A stretch of 64,000 nucleotides of DNA. It comes from CAZSRX01 sp964609675 [NCBI: uncultured Bacteroidota bacterium]. GTDB taxonomy: Bacteria > CLD3 > SB21. The stretch spans positions 30,526 to 94,525 of the forward strand of contig CAZSRX010000011.1 in the NCBI GenBank assembly GCA_964609675.1, written 5' to 3'. Of this stretch, positions 43,618 through 51,890 are shown one piece after another (the first letter of the stretch is position 1; each line of letters starts with the position of its first letter). The translations under genes and the position numbers were made by a program. Under the pieces are notes generated by a model. It ran no database searches. It saw only the letters and a list, made by a program, of their open reading frames with translations, and was not told the DNA's origin.

Positions 43618-43856
43618 AAATTGGTCTCCTTATATATGAGTTAATCGTTTAGTGGATTGGTGTAAAATATTAGGCAAAATATGCGCTATTTTAAAAAAAT
43701 TTATTAAACAATATTTTTTTCAGAAAAATTGATTGTATAAGTTTTTTTCCAACATTTTTTATTATCGAATCCTTACTAATTTTGAAAAATAACTCGAAGC
43801 AGTATAAGCATATTTTAATATTTACGGATGTGGGATATCCATTATCAAGAGTTGGC

Positions 43857-44558
43857 CTATTCATTTCTTAATGTTATAACCAATACGCTTCCTTTAAGCC
43901 TGCCGGTATCGAGAATCGGCGAAAGCGTTACGGTTACCGGAATGTCTTTATGCTCTTTATTCGGCATGACGCAGGCCATGGGCTGCCGGACCGGAAATCG
44001 GTGGAGGTTAAATGTTTTATAAAAGTGCTCCGTCCGCAGTTCGCTCAGCGCGTACCCGGTGAGGTCTTCGGCGTCCTCGTTCATAAATTCTATCCGGTCG
44101 TTTTCATCCAGGGCGATAACGCCCATCCCGAGGTGACGCAGAATCATGCGGTAATAGAACTCGTTATCCCGCAGTTGCCGCTCCACGTAATGCTTGTAGA
44201 GAGCGAGTTCGATAGCCATGAAAAATTCATGTTCCGACACGGGCTTGAGGATAAAACCAAACGGATCGGTATCCCGGACGCGTTGAAGGGTCATTTCGTC
44301 GGAATTGGCGGTCAGAAAGACGACCGGCAGATTGTACTGAAACCGCATCACCGACGCCGTCTGGATGCCGTCTATTTTGCCTTCCAGCCCGATGTCCATC
44401 ACTACGAGGTCCGGAAGCTGGGCCGCGACGCATTCCAGTGCCGCTTCCCCGGACGATACCGCATCCAAAACGCGGTAACCGCTGGTTTCCAGCATGGTTT
44501 TCATTACAGTTTGGATGGTGGAATCGTCTTCGACTATCAGAATTTTGGAACCCTTCAT
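43857..44558 (-). CDS. response regulator with receiver and PAS domains
   Basis: Residues 1-120 form a complete receiver: DD in LIVEDDST, phospho-Asp in LVVMDIGLEGKIDG, Thr in VVFLTANSD and Lys in FILKPVSE. Residues about 130-225 form a PAS domain (GVIALDENDRIEFMNEDAEDLTGY). No DNA-binding or enzymatic output, so it probably acts through protein contact, as in atypical regulators in phosphorelays. No histidine kinase is adjacent. Confidence 0.85.
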   Translation of the reverse strand: MKGSKILIVEDDSTIQTVMKTMLETSGYRVLDAVSSGEAALECVAAQLPDLVVMDIGLEGKIDGIQTASVMRFQYNLPVVFLTANSDEMTLQRVRDTDPFGFILKPVSEHEFFMAIELALYKHYVERQLRDNEFYYRMILRHLGMGVIALDENDRIEFMNEDAEDLTGYALSELRTEHFYKTFNLHRFPVRQPMACVMPNKEHKDIPVTVTLSPILDTGRLKGSVLVITLRNE

Positions 44559-44652
44559 ATACCGCCGTTCTTTTTTTTATAAGGATGGAATATCCGTAAA
44601 CCGTTGTGATGCTGTCATGCGTCTGTATGCCGCTGTAAAATTCCGGCGCGGT

Positions 44653-45120
44653 TTATTTATGTTTAAACTCTGTTTCCGTGATGGGATATTTCGCCGCGCG
44701 CCAGGCGTCCATACCGCCGGTAAAAACATAAAGCGTGCGAAACCCTTTTATCATAAGCGTCCGGGCCAGCCGTTCGGCCTGATCGCATTCCGGGCCGCCG
44801 CAGTATAAAACCAGAGGGAAATTTTTATCCAGCGTTTTGACGACGTGGAGCGTGTCGGCTTTTCGGAAATGAATGGAAATCGCATTGGTGATATGCGCCC
44901 TTTCATAGAAGAACGGCTGGCGGGCATCCACGAAGAGCGCAGACTTTTCTTCAAATAGTTTATGCGCTTCTTCCAGCGAAATTTCCTGCACGATGGGCGC
45001 TTTATTATGTACTACGGCCGTCGTCGTATCCTGAAAGGCCGCAGGATGGCTGACCCCGCCGGAAACCCATTCCGTCTGACCAATGATCCAGAGCGCTGTG
45101 AGCATGACGGCTTTGAACAT
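44653..45120 (-). CDS. exported rhodanese-like sulfurtransferase
   Basis: The ATG at 45120 (MFKAVMLTALWIIGQTEWVSGG) gives a signal-peptide-like start; a longer frame to 45225 is less likely. The rhodanese fold has LFVDARQPFFYERAHITNAI and the catalytic Cys in VLYCGGPECDQAERLA, then YVFTGGMDAW. 155 residues, single domain. Probably periplasmic sulfur handling. Divergent from the CPBP protease across 132 bp. Confidence 0.8.
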   Translation of the reverse strand: MFKAVMLTALWIIGQTEWVSGGVSHPAAFQDTTTAVVHNKAPIVQEISLEEAHKLFEEKSALFVDARQPFFYERAHITNAISIHFRKADTLHVVKTLDKNFPLVLYCGGPECDQAERLARTLMIKGFRTLYVFTGGMDAWRAAKYPITETEFKHK

Positions 45121-45252
45121 AATGTCGCGGTGAAAAAGATTTAAATATACCCTTAAAATATAATAACAATTATTGACGGGCGCAATAAATTCCTTGCCGG
45201 GAACAAAATTATTTTTTAGTTTCACCAGAATTTTTTAATAAAGGGATTATCC

Positions 45253-46167
45253 ATGATGAATACGGAACCATTCGATGAGGTAAATATTCAACAATCCGGC
45301 CGGACGGCGATTCCATCCATCGCCATGTCGGTGGTGCTGCTTGTTTTAGGCGTCGGCATCGGATTTACGGCGGCCGGCGTTCTGGTGGCGGTCAGTACGG
45401 CGATGCAGGTCATGCAGGGCGCATCCGCTCTGACGGACCTGATACAAAAAATCGCGCTGTTGCTGGGTACGGGACTGCTGATTGTGCCGCCCTGGATTTA
45501 CGTGCGTCATACCAAAAAATCGTTCCGCGCGACGTTCCGCTTCCACCGGATATCCGCGGGTACCCTATTCGCAACGCTCGTGCTGATAATCGGCTTGATC
45601 ATTGTCACCGATTCGTTGGACCGCTGGATGGCGCCGGTGATCAATAATTTCCTCGACCGCACGCTGGGACAACTGTCCCCGGAACTGCGCTCGGAACGCG
45701 TTATCGAACAAATGATGAAGCAGTTTAAATTCACTTCGGTTTTTTCCGCCGGATTGCTTTTGCTGGCGGCGGTTATCGGGGCCGGATTCTGCGAGGAAAT
45801 GCTGCTGCGCGGTCTGTTCCAGAATGCTCTGGAAACGCGGTTGCGGGCTTTTCATGCGATTCTTTTATCCAGCGCCGTGTTCGCCCTGATTCATCTGAAT
45901 CCGTGGGGCGGCCTGCAGATTTTCTTTATCGCCGTCGCGCTCGGCGTGGTGGCCTGGCGTACGAACAGCATCATTCCGACCATTATCATGCATGGCCTGA
46001 ACAATCTGGTCTTTATTATTATGGCTAACATGGATGAAACCGCGCTCGGATGGTATGCTACGAAAGAATCGGTGCATGCTCCCGTCATTCTGATCGGCGT
46101 TATACTGCTTCTCGCGGGATTGGTGATGATTTTCCGTTTGAATAAACCCGCCGCCAGAAACGCGTAG
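45253..46167 (+). CDS. CPBP-family intramembrane metalloprotease
   Basis: 304 residues, about eight membrane helices. The three Abi/CAAX motifs are in order: EEMLLRGLFQN (Glu-Glu-x3-Arg), FALIHLNPWG (His) and MHGLNN (His-Asn), as in Rce1-like glutamate proteases. AAAGGGATT precedes the ATG. Ends only 5 bp from the convergent NAD kinase. Substrate unknown. Confidence 0.88.
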   Translation: MMNTEPFDEVNIQQSGRTAIPSIAMSVVLLVLGVGIGFTAAGVLVAVSTAMQVMQGASALTDLIQKIALLLGTGLLIVPPWIYVRHTKKSFRATFRFHRISAGTLFATLVLIIGLIIVTDSLDRWMAPVINNFLDRTLGQLSPELRSERVIEQMMKQFKFTSVFSAGLLLLAAVIGAGFCEEMLLRGLFQNALETRLRAFHAILLSSAVFALIHLNPWGGLQIFFIAVALGVVAWRTNSIIPTIIMHGLNNLVFIIMANMDETALGWYATKESVHAPVILIGVILLLAGLVMIFRLNKPAARNA

Positions 46168-46172
46168 TCCGT

Positions 46173-47030
46173 TTACGCTTTTCGGATATCTTCGCCCCAA
46201 CTGAGTTTATTGCGGAGCACATCGTAAAAGTTTCTCTCTCCGAGCTTGATCAGCTTTACGCAATGGGACGCCGCCCGGATGGTAATCGGCTGCAGCGGCT
46301 CTAAATCGGTCTCCACATAACCGTCGGCGGTAAGGTGCGCGGAAGGCCCCGGTTCCAGTTGGATATGAATAACTTGTTTTGCGCTGATAACGAGCGGACG
46401 CATGGTCAGCGTATGCGGACAAATCGGGTTGATGACGATGGCCTGCAGGGTGGGAGTGAGAATGGGCCCGCTGGCAGAGAGTGAATACGCCGTAGAACCT
46501 GTCGGCGTCGCGATGATCAGCCCGTCGGCGGTATAGGTTTGCAAATATTCGTCGTCTACCTGCACGCGCACGCGGATCATCCGGATGGCTTCCCGGCGGA
46601 CTATTGCGAAATCGTTCAGCGCGCAGAATGTCCGGCCCGTGTGGGCTGTTTCCAGAACCATGCGGTCTTCGATGCGGTAATGGCCGGCCAGCAACCGTTC
46701 CGCCGCCGGATACAGGCCGCCAATCTCCACTTCCGTCAGAAAGCCCAACTTACCGATGTTGACGCCGAGTATCGGTTTTTCAATCCGGCCGACCAGGCGC
46801 GCCGTAGACAGCAGCGTCCCGTCGCCGCCGAACGAAAGCACCAGATCGCATTCTTGCACGAGTGTCGCCGCGGGTTTCAGAAAGCGGTGCAGGGACGGAT
46901 CATTGATAAACGCTTTCACTTCCTGATTGACGGCAAAGGCCACCCGTTTTTCCGAAAGCCAGGACATGAACCGGATCAGCACCGGAAAAACGGTCTCTTT
47001 ATGGGTGTTGACAAGAATGCCTATATTCAT
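46173..47030 (-). CDS. nadK: NAD kinase
   Basis: Phosphorylates NAD to NADP. Motifs: FGGDGTLLSTARL (catalytic Asp), LGVNIGKLGFLTEV, LNDFAIVR (NE/D motif) and TADGLIIATPTGSTAYSLSASGP. 285 residues, normal. The ATG overlaps the stop of the BatD-like gene as ATGA, so they are coupled. Confidence 0.95.
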   Translation of the reverse strand: MNIGILVNTHKETVFPVLIRFMSWLSEKRVAFAVNQEVKAFINDPSLHRFLKPAATLVQECDLVLSFGGDGTLLSTARLVGRIEKPILGVNIGKLGFLTEVEIGGLYPAAERLLAGHYRIEDRMVLETAHTGRTFCALNDFAIVRREAIRMIRVRVQVDDEYLQTYTADGLIIATPTGSTAYSLSASGPILTPTLQAIVINPICPHTLTMRPLVISAKQVIHIQLEPGPSAHLTADGYVETDLEPLQPITIRAASHCVKLIKLGERNFYDVLRNKLSWGEDIRKA

Positions 47031-47965
47031 ACCGGCTCCGGAATTTGTGTGACGGGGGGTGGTATATTCGCATGGGCCTGCGCCGATCGGATTAATTCAT
47101 GCGCGTGCTCCATAATCTCATTGGATTCTTCCGGAGAGGCCGGATATTTGGCGAATTTCACCAGGTCGCAGACTTCGAGGAAACGCCGGAGCAACTGGAC
47201 ATAAGAATCCCTGAAAGGTTTTTCTTTCTTTAACGCTGCGATCAGATCCGAAGTCGGCATCTCCAGCGCGGTAATTTTCCAGCCGTTTTCGAGATAGCGC
47301 CGAATCACGTTCGACACCTCGATGTGGAATAGCTTATAATCGCCGCGGCTGATGTAATTTTTCATCTGAATCTGTTCCAGTTCTTCGAGCGCGATGGCCT
47401 CCGGCGTTCGCATGATGACCGGCTTTTGCAGCGCTTTCATCAGCTTAGCGCGCTGGTAATTCCGGTACCATCGGAACAGCAAATACACCCCAAGCCCGAT
47501 GGCCGTTACAGCCGCGGCGCCCAGCGCAATCAGCGCCGTCCAATCTATCTCGCCTTCAATAATCGGTTTCTCGGGTCGGATATCCGTTGCCGTGGTATCT
47601 AATACGCTTTTCACGATGACCATCCGGGATTCGCCCTGCACGGTCAGCGTATCGCCCCGGCTCACGAAGGCCAGCTTCGGTCCTCGAATCAGAAAGGTAT
47701 CCACGTTGAACGTAGTCAGCACATATTCAGTCTTACGGGTAATCATTTTGTCCTTACGGACCGGCTCGTATTCCTGAATGCGCGTGATTTCAAAATCGCT
47801 GAAATCGGTCTGCGGCTCCCCGGCCGGCCTCAAATGTTCCGGGTATGTATACTGCAAGGTGTAAACCAGCATCTCACCGATAGTCATCGTATCCGCGCTG
47901 GTCTGCACCTGAATTTTTACCTCGGACGGAAAAAGATATATCCAGAAAATTACGATTATCAGCAT
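47027..47965 (-). CDS. BatD/DUF4381-like membrane protein
   Basis: From the ATG at 47965 (MLIIVIFWIYLFPSEVKIQV) a signal helix leads to a beta-sandwich domain of about 130 residues (TIGEMLVYTLQYTYPEHL, FLIRGPKLAFVSRGDTLTV), a membrane helix (WTALIALGAAAVTAIGLGVYLLF) and a helical cytoplasmic tail with an invariant-like YKLFHIEVSNVIRRYLE block seen in DUF4381/BatD-family proteins. A TTG 22 codons upstream is the alternative start. Such proteins normally belong to MoxR-Bat envelope-stress clusters, none of which is here. Confidence 0.6.
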   Translation of the reverse strand: MLIIVIFWIYLFPSEVKIQVQTSADTMTIGEMLVYTLQYTYPEHLRPAGEPQTDFSDFEITRIQEYEPVRKDKMITRKTEYVLTTFNVDTFLIRGPKLAFVSRGDTLTVQGESRMVIVKSVLDTTATDIRPEKPIIEGEIDWTALIALGAAAVTAIGLGVYLLFRWYRNYQRAKLMKALQKPVIMRTPEAIALEELEQIQMKNYISRGDYKLFHIEVSNVIRRYLENGWKITALEMPTSDLIAALKKEKPFRDSYVQLLRRFLEVCDLVKFAKYPASPEESNEIMEHAHELIRSAQAHANIPPPVTQIPEPV

Positions 47966-48082
47966 AGAGCGGTTCCGGTATTTGTGGCATGCATCATAAG
48001 AGAAATTAGATAAAAATAAATTAATCCGCAATATGAGAAATTGAACGCATCGCTGTAAAGGTATCTCCCACTTTCAATAAAT

Positions 48083-48112
48083 AAACCGTCGACAGCATGC
48101 CATCGACGGTTT
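48083..48112 (-). terminator. terminator of the secreted protease gene
   Basis: AAACCGTCGA (48083-48092) / TCGACGGTTT (48103-48112) with a 10-nt loop, followed on the minus strand by ATTTATTG; lies 42 bp after the protease stop. Confidence 0.8.
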
Positions 48113-48153
48113 GGCAGTATTTATGGATAAAGATATAATGCCTATATTTTACT

Positions 48154-50502
48154 CTATCGCATTAATATCATTTTCCTTGATTGCGAAAAATCCCCTGCCT
48201 GAATGCGGTAAATATAGACACCGCTGGAAACCGGCCGGCCTGCATGATCATTGCCGTCCCAGAAAATTTGCTGCGGTCCGGCCTGTTGGGTGCCTTTGAA
48301 TAACGTGCGCACTTCCTGTCCGAGAAGATTGTAAACTTTAAGCGTTACTTCACGGCTAACGGCTAACTGATAACGAATGACGGTGTTAGGATTGAAGGGA
48401 TTGGGGTAATTCTGATGAAGGAAAAAGTCACGGGTTACCGGCATCTGATGCCCGATAGGCGTTATTACCGGTAATATCGAATTCAGGATGCGCAGTTTAC
48501 CGTAACCCCACGTGGTATTCGGAACGGTTCCGGTGAAGCCGTCGGTTACAGCTCCGGACTGCAGCAGCGCTTTCACACCGCTGTGACCTAAGGATGAATC
48601 GGCCTGGAGCAGGAGCGCGGCAGCCCCGGCGACATGCGGTCCGGCGGAACTGGTGCCGCCAAAGGCGGTATAGCTGACATTGCGCGCGATCGAATAAACG
48701 GTGCTTCCCGGCGCCGCTACGACCACCGTACCGACATTATCGATACGGGTGCCGCGTCCGCTGAAACTGTTGATATCCGTGTTGCTGCTTTTATTCTTGT
48801 ACGCCGCCACGCCAATCGCGCTGTCGGCGGTAGAAGGCCAGGTAATTGTATTCGTTTCAGACGGCGATGACCAGCGGGCCAGGCCGCTCCATCCGAAACC
48901 GTCGTCGGCGAGCATGCCATCGATGCGCCGGGATGAGGCTGAATGGTTGACCAGACGAAGATTATAAGTCGTCGAACCGGATGCGGCTATGGATATAATC
49001 ATCATCACGGTGCCGCGGGCGGAGACGCTTTTATCCGAGTATACGTTTTTCCCGCCAATGGTAACGGTAGAACCGTTTCCGGGGAGCGTCACATATTCGC
49101 CGGCATTGACCTGCAGACGGACATCCACGTCACCGGGGCTTCCCATCCAGCGCACCGAAGGCCATACCTGCGAGGATGAACCGCCCGTAAAAGTAGCCAC
49201 AACGGAATCACCGGCATTAACGGTTAACGTTTTCTGCATGCCGCCGCCGGTCAGATTGCCTGCGGGCACCACCTGCACGATGCCGGCGTCGGCCATTTCG
49301 TTTATCATAATTTCTTCATTCGAAGAGCCGTCGAGATATTCCCATGCCCATTCGCCGTCCTCATAGAGCATGACATCGGCGCCTTCCGCTTGCGCCCACG
49401 CCATCATCGCCGGAAGCGTCGTAAAAAATCGGGGCGTATCGTTATATTCGATGGACGCGAAAATCATCTCGGCGCCGGGTGCGATGCCGGCCAGCCGGTG
49501 CATCCCGGCCACGCCGCCTACCGCAATGCCGGCCACCGACGTGCCATGCCCACCGTACGGACCATCGTCCGGGCTTGCATAAATTAAATCAACACCGCGG
49601 CGGCGAACGGTGCCATTAGTTTCCCTTATCGCGCGTATCTTGGAGGTTTTTAATCCGATTAATTGCTCCCCAACCGAAAGCCGGTTATCGTGATTCGCAT
49701 CCAGCGTGATAAACCATTGCTCGCCGTAAGTGGGCGACTGTTCCGTATATCCCGCCCCAACGCCGTAATCGCGTGTATGGTTATGGTTCGCATCGTTATA
49801 CAGGAAATCAAGGTTCACGTCGTACACGCCGCTGGTGTTGCCGCTGTAAGTAATTTCCTTATACTGGAGCGTTTCCCCGGCGTCGGCGAAACCATTCTTA
49901 TTTATATCTACCGCGTCGGTGCCGGGGTCGAATCCGTTATTGGCGTTAACATCAATCCAGTTCAGCGTGTCACCGTCGGCGAAAAACAGCATGGGGTGGA
50001 AAAAATCCACGCCGGTGTCAAAATCAGCAATAAGGACGCCTTGCCCGGTAACCGCGCGCCCGTGCGGATCCGGCTTCGTCCACACCGTATCAGCCTGTAT
50101 CTGAGGCCGGCTTACGTCTAAAGGTGGTTTATGAAACGGGCGCCACGACGGCTGTACCGATGCCACTTCCGGCCTATCGCACAAAACGGATAAATGATTG
50201 TAGGTTAATGCTACCGGAAAAACCGTTTTACTGCCTAATCGGTAATCGCTTGCTTTCAAAAATTTCACGCCGATACGCTCGATTTCCATTAGAAGTTTTT
50301 CAGATGGTTTTTCCGTAAAACGTATCGTCGCCGGTACATATCCAGACTCCACGCCTTTATTCTTTAATTCGTTTAAAAGGAAATTAAACCGAAAATCGGC
50401 CTTGCCCCGGAGCGCCAGTTCCTGAGCGTAAATTGTACAGACCGCGCTGATTAGCAACAGAATCATTTGCAGAAAACCGTTTTTCCATGATGGTCGCTTC
50501 AT
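48154..50502 (-). CDS. secreted subtilisin-like protease with FlgD-like sorting domain
   Basis: 782 residues. Signal peptide, a prodomain-like N-terminus, then the S8 catalytic triad: Asp in ADFDTGVDFFHP (about 162), His in GGHGTSVAG (about 318) and Ser in GGTSSAGPHVAG (about 617), with the oxyanion Asn region VPAGNLTGGG between. A long insertion of EF-hand-like Asp-rich calcium loops (DANHDNRLSVGEQL, DAVDINKNGFADAGE) lies between Asp and His. The last about 80 residues are the same FlgD/type-A domain as at 519-1244 (NYPNPFNPNTVIRYQLAVSR). Expected secretion by the type IX route and action on extracellular protein. Confidence 0.93.
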   Translation of the reverse strand: MKRPSWKNGFLQMILLLISAVCTIYAQELALRGKADFRFNFLLNELKNKGVESGYVPATIRFTEKPSEKLLMEIERIGVKFLKASDYRLGSKTVFPVALTYNHLSVLCDRPEVASVQPSWRPFHKPPLDVSRPQIQADTVWTKPDPHGRAVTGQGVLIADFDTGVDFFHPMLFFADGDTLNWIDVNANNGFDPGTDAVDINKNGFADAGETLQYKEITYSGNTSGVYDVNLDFLYNDANHNHTRDYGVGAGYTEQSPTYGEQWFITLDANHDNRLSVGEQLIGLKTSKIRAIRETNGTVRRRGVDLIYASPDDGPYGGHGTSVAGIAVGGVAGMHRLAGIAPGAEMIFASIEYNDTPRFFTTLPAMMAWAQAEGADVMLYEDGEWAWEYLDGSSNEEIMINEMADAGIVQVVPAGNLTGGGMQKTLTVNAGDSVVATFTGGSSSQVWPSVRWMGSPGDVDVRLQVNAGEYVTLPGNGSTVTIGGKNVYSDKSVSARGTVMMIISIAASGSTTYNLRLVNHSASSRRIDGMLADDGFGWSGLARWSSPSETNTITWPSTADSAIGVAAYKNKSSNTDINSFSGRGTRIDNVGTVVVAAPGSTVYSIARNVSYTAFGGTSSAGPHVAGAAALLLQADSSLGHSGVKALLQSGAVTDGFTGTVPNTTWGYGKLRILNSILPVITPIGHQMPVTRDFFLHQNYPNPFNPNTVIRYQLAVSREVTLKVYNLLGQEVRTLFKGTQQAGPQQIFWDGNDHAGRPVSSGVYIYRIQAGDFSQSRKMILMR

Positions 50503-50519
50503 ATTAAAACCTGTATTAT

Positions 50520-51674
50520 TTAATTGGAATCAGAAATGTGTATTTCAAGAGGAATGCCCCGTTTTTTTAATGCATCCACAAACGCATCCGCCGGCACGGC
50601 CAGCTCCTGCGGCACGGCTCCTTTTTTACTAATCAACCCCTGGGACATCATTTGCGCGATTACGGACGCGGGATAACCGGTCATGCGCATCATGGCGGTA
50701 ATGCCGTTTTCCGGCTCGCCGTAGTCAATCAGTTGATAGGTAATCCGCCGGTTTTTACCGTCCTTTTTTCCGTCCACGGTTACACGGAGTAAAATACAGT
50801 CCGGGCCTTTATCCGGCAACACTTTAAGAAGCTGATGCGCGAGCAGGTCACGGGGAACGACGGCGGTTTTTCCGAGCATCACGGGTTTAGTGCCCACCAG
50901 ACCCAGGTTCATAAGAAAACGGATCTGCGCCGCGTGCCCGGGATAGCGGATGGTTTTATAATCCAGGTTTTTTATTTTTCCGCGATAGGTGTACGGCAGC
51001 GTGGAGGTACCGCCGGAAGTGTTGAATGCTTCCAATTTACCGAACGGTTCGGGAAACTCGAGTTCTTCAACGTCTTCCATCGGCGGCACGCGGGTAATCT
51101 TTCCGTCCACAATATTTACACAGGGTTCGGCGTATTCATTAATCAGGCCGTGAACGGAAAATACCAGCTGATAATTTAAAGGCGGCTTGGGATTCACCGG
51201 AAGCCCGCCCACGCGCAGGCGCACCCGTTCCACCGTGTCGCACAAGCCAAACCCGTGAGCGGTCAGCACCGACACCAGACCCGGCGCCAGCCCGCAGTCG
51301 GGAATGACCGTGACGCCCTGCCGCTGCGCCTCCCGGTGCAGGGTGAACTCTTTTTTAACGATCTCATTGTTGCCGCCGAGGTCGCAGAAATTACAACCGT
51401 TACGGACGGCCAGACGCGCCAGTTCATAATTGAATTTATAGGTAACCGCGCTGATTACGGTATCCGCCTCCTGCATTAGTTTGGCCAACGGTTTGGCTTG
51501 ACCAATATCCATTGAAACCGTTCGGACCTTTTTTCTTTTGCCGGCGAGGCGTAAGGTTCTCAAAGCCTTATCATCGCGGTCAATGACGGTAACCCTATCC
51601 AATTGGTCGGATTTCAGAATATCCCACACGATAGCGCGACCCATCATGCCGCTGCCGATAACTAATAGTCGCAT
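50520..51674 (-). CDS. saccharopine dehydrogenase family protein (lysine 6-dehydrogenase-like)
   Basis: 384 residues. N-terminal Rossmann fold with VIGSGMMGRAIVWDILK; NNEI and DCGLAPG blocks typical of the lysine-6-dehydrogenase branch, which oxidises the epsilon-amino group of lysine with NAD; C-terminal domain with GMTAMMRMTGYPAS-like tail (NGITAMMRMTGYPASVIAQ). AGGA precedes the ATG at 51674. Substrate assignment is inferred from the subfamily pattern. Confidence 0.8.
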   Translation of the reverse strand: MRLLVIGSGMMGRAIVWDILKSDQLDRVTVIDRDDKALRTLRLAGKRKKVRTVSMDIGQAKPLAKLMQEADTVISAVTYKFNYELARLAVRNGCNFCDLGGNNEIVKKEFTLHREAQRQGVTVIPDCGLAPGLVSVLTAHGFGLCDTVERVRLRVGGLPVNPKPPLNYQLVFSVHGLINEYAEPCVNIVDGKITRVPPMEDVEELEFPEPFGKLEAFNTSGGTSTLPYTYRGKIKNLDYKTIRYPGHAAQIRFLMNLGLVGTKPVMLGKTAVVPRDLLAHQLLKVLPDKGPDCILLRVTVDGKKDGKNRRITYQLIDYGEPENGITAMMRMTGYPASVIAQMMSQGLISKKGAVPQELAVPADAFVDALKKRGIPLEIHISDSN

Positions 51675-51736
51675 AAGCAGTTTTCCTGTTTTAAAAGTTT
51701 TCCGGTTTTAAAATAGATGCATGCTGTCTTGTATAA

Positions 51737-51795
51737 AATCCGAAAGCGGCGTTGTTTCCGCTTCTAGGCGCAGAAATTCAAGCCGCTTTCGGATT
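51737..51795 (-). terminator. long-stem hairpin after RsmB-like gene
   Basis: AATCCGAAAGCGGC (51737-51750) pairs perfectly, 14 bp, with GCCGCTTTCGGATT (51782-51795) around a 31-nt loop. On the minus strand it is followed by TTATAC, so it may end the RsmB-like transcript; the size also allows a regulatory or REP-like role. Confidence 0.6.
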
Positions 51796-51890
51796 ATTGC
51801 CGTATTTTCCACTGTATTTTTTCAGGCGCCCCGGTCCGATGATTTTACAAAAAGCATGTCGAATCTTCACCGGACGGGCTCCCCGCGGGC

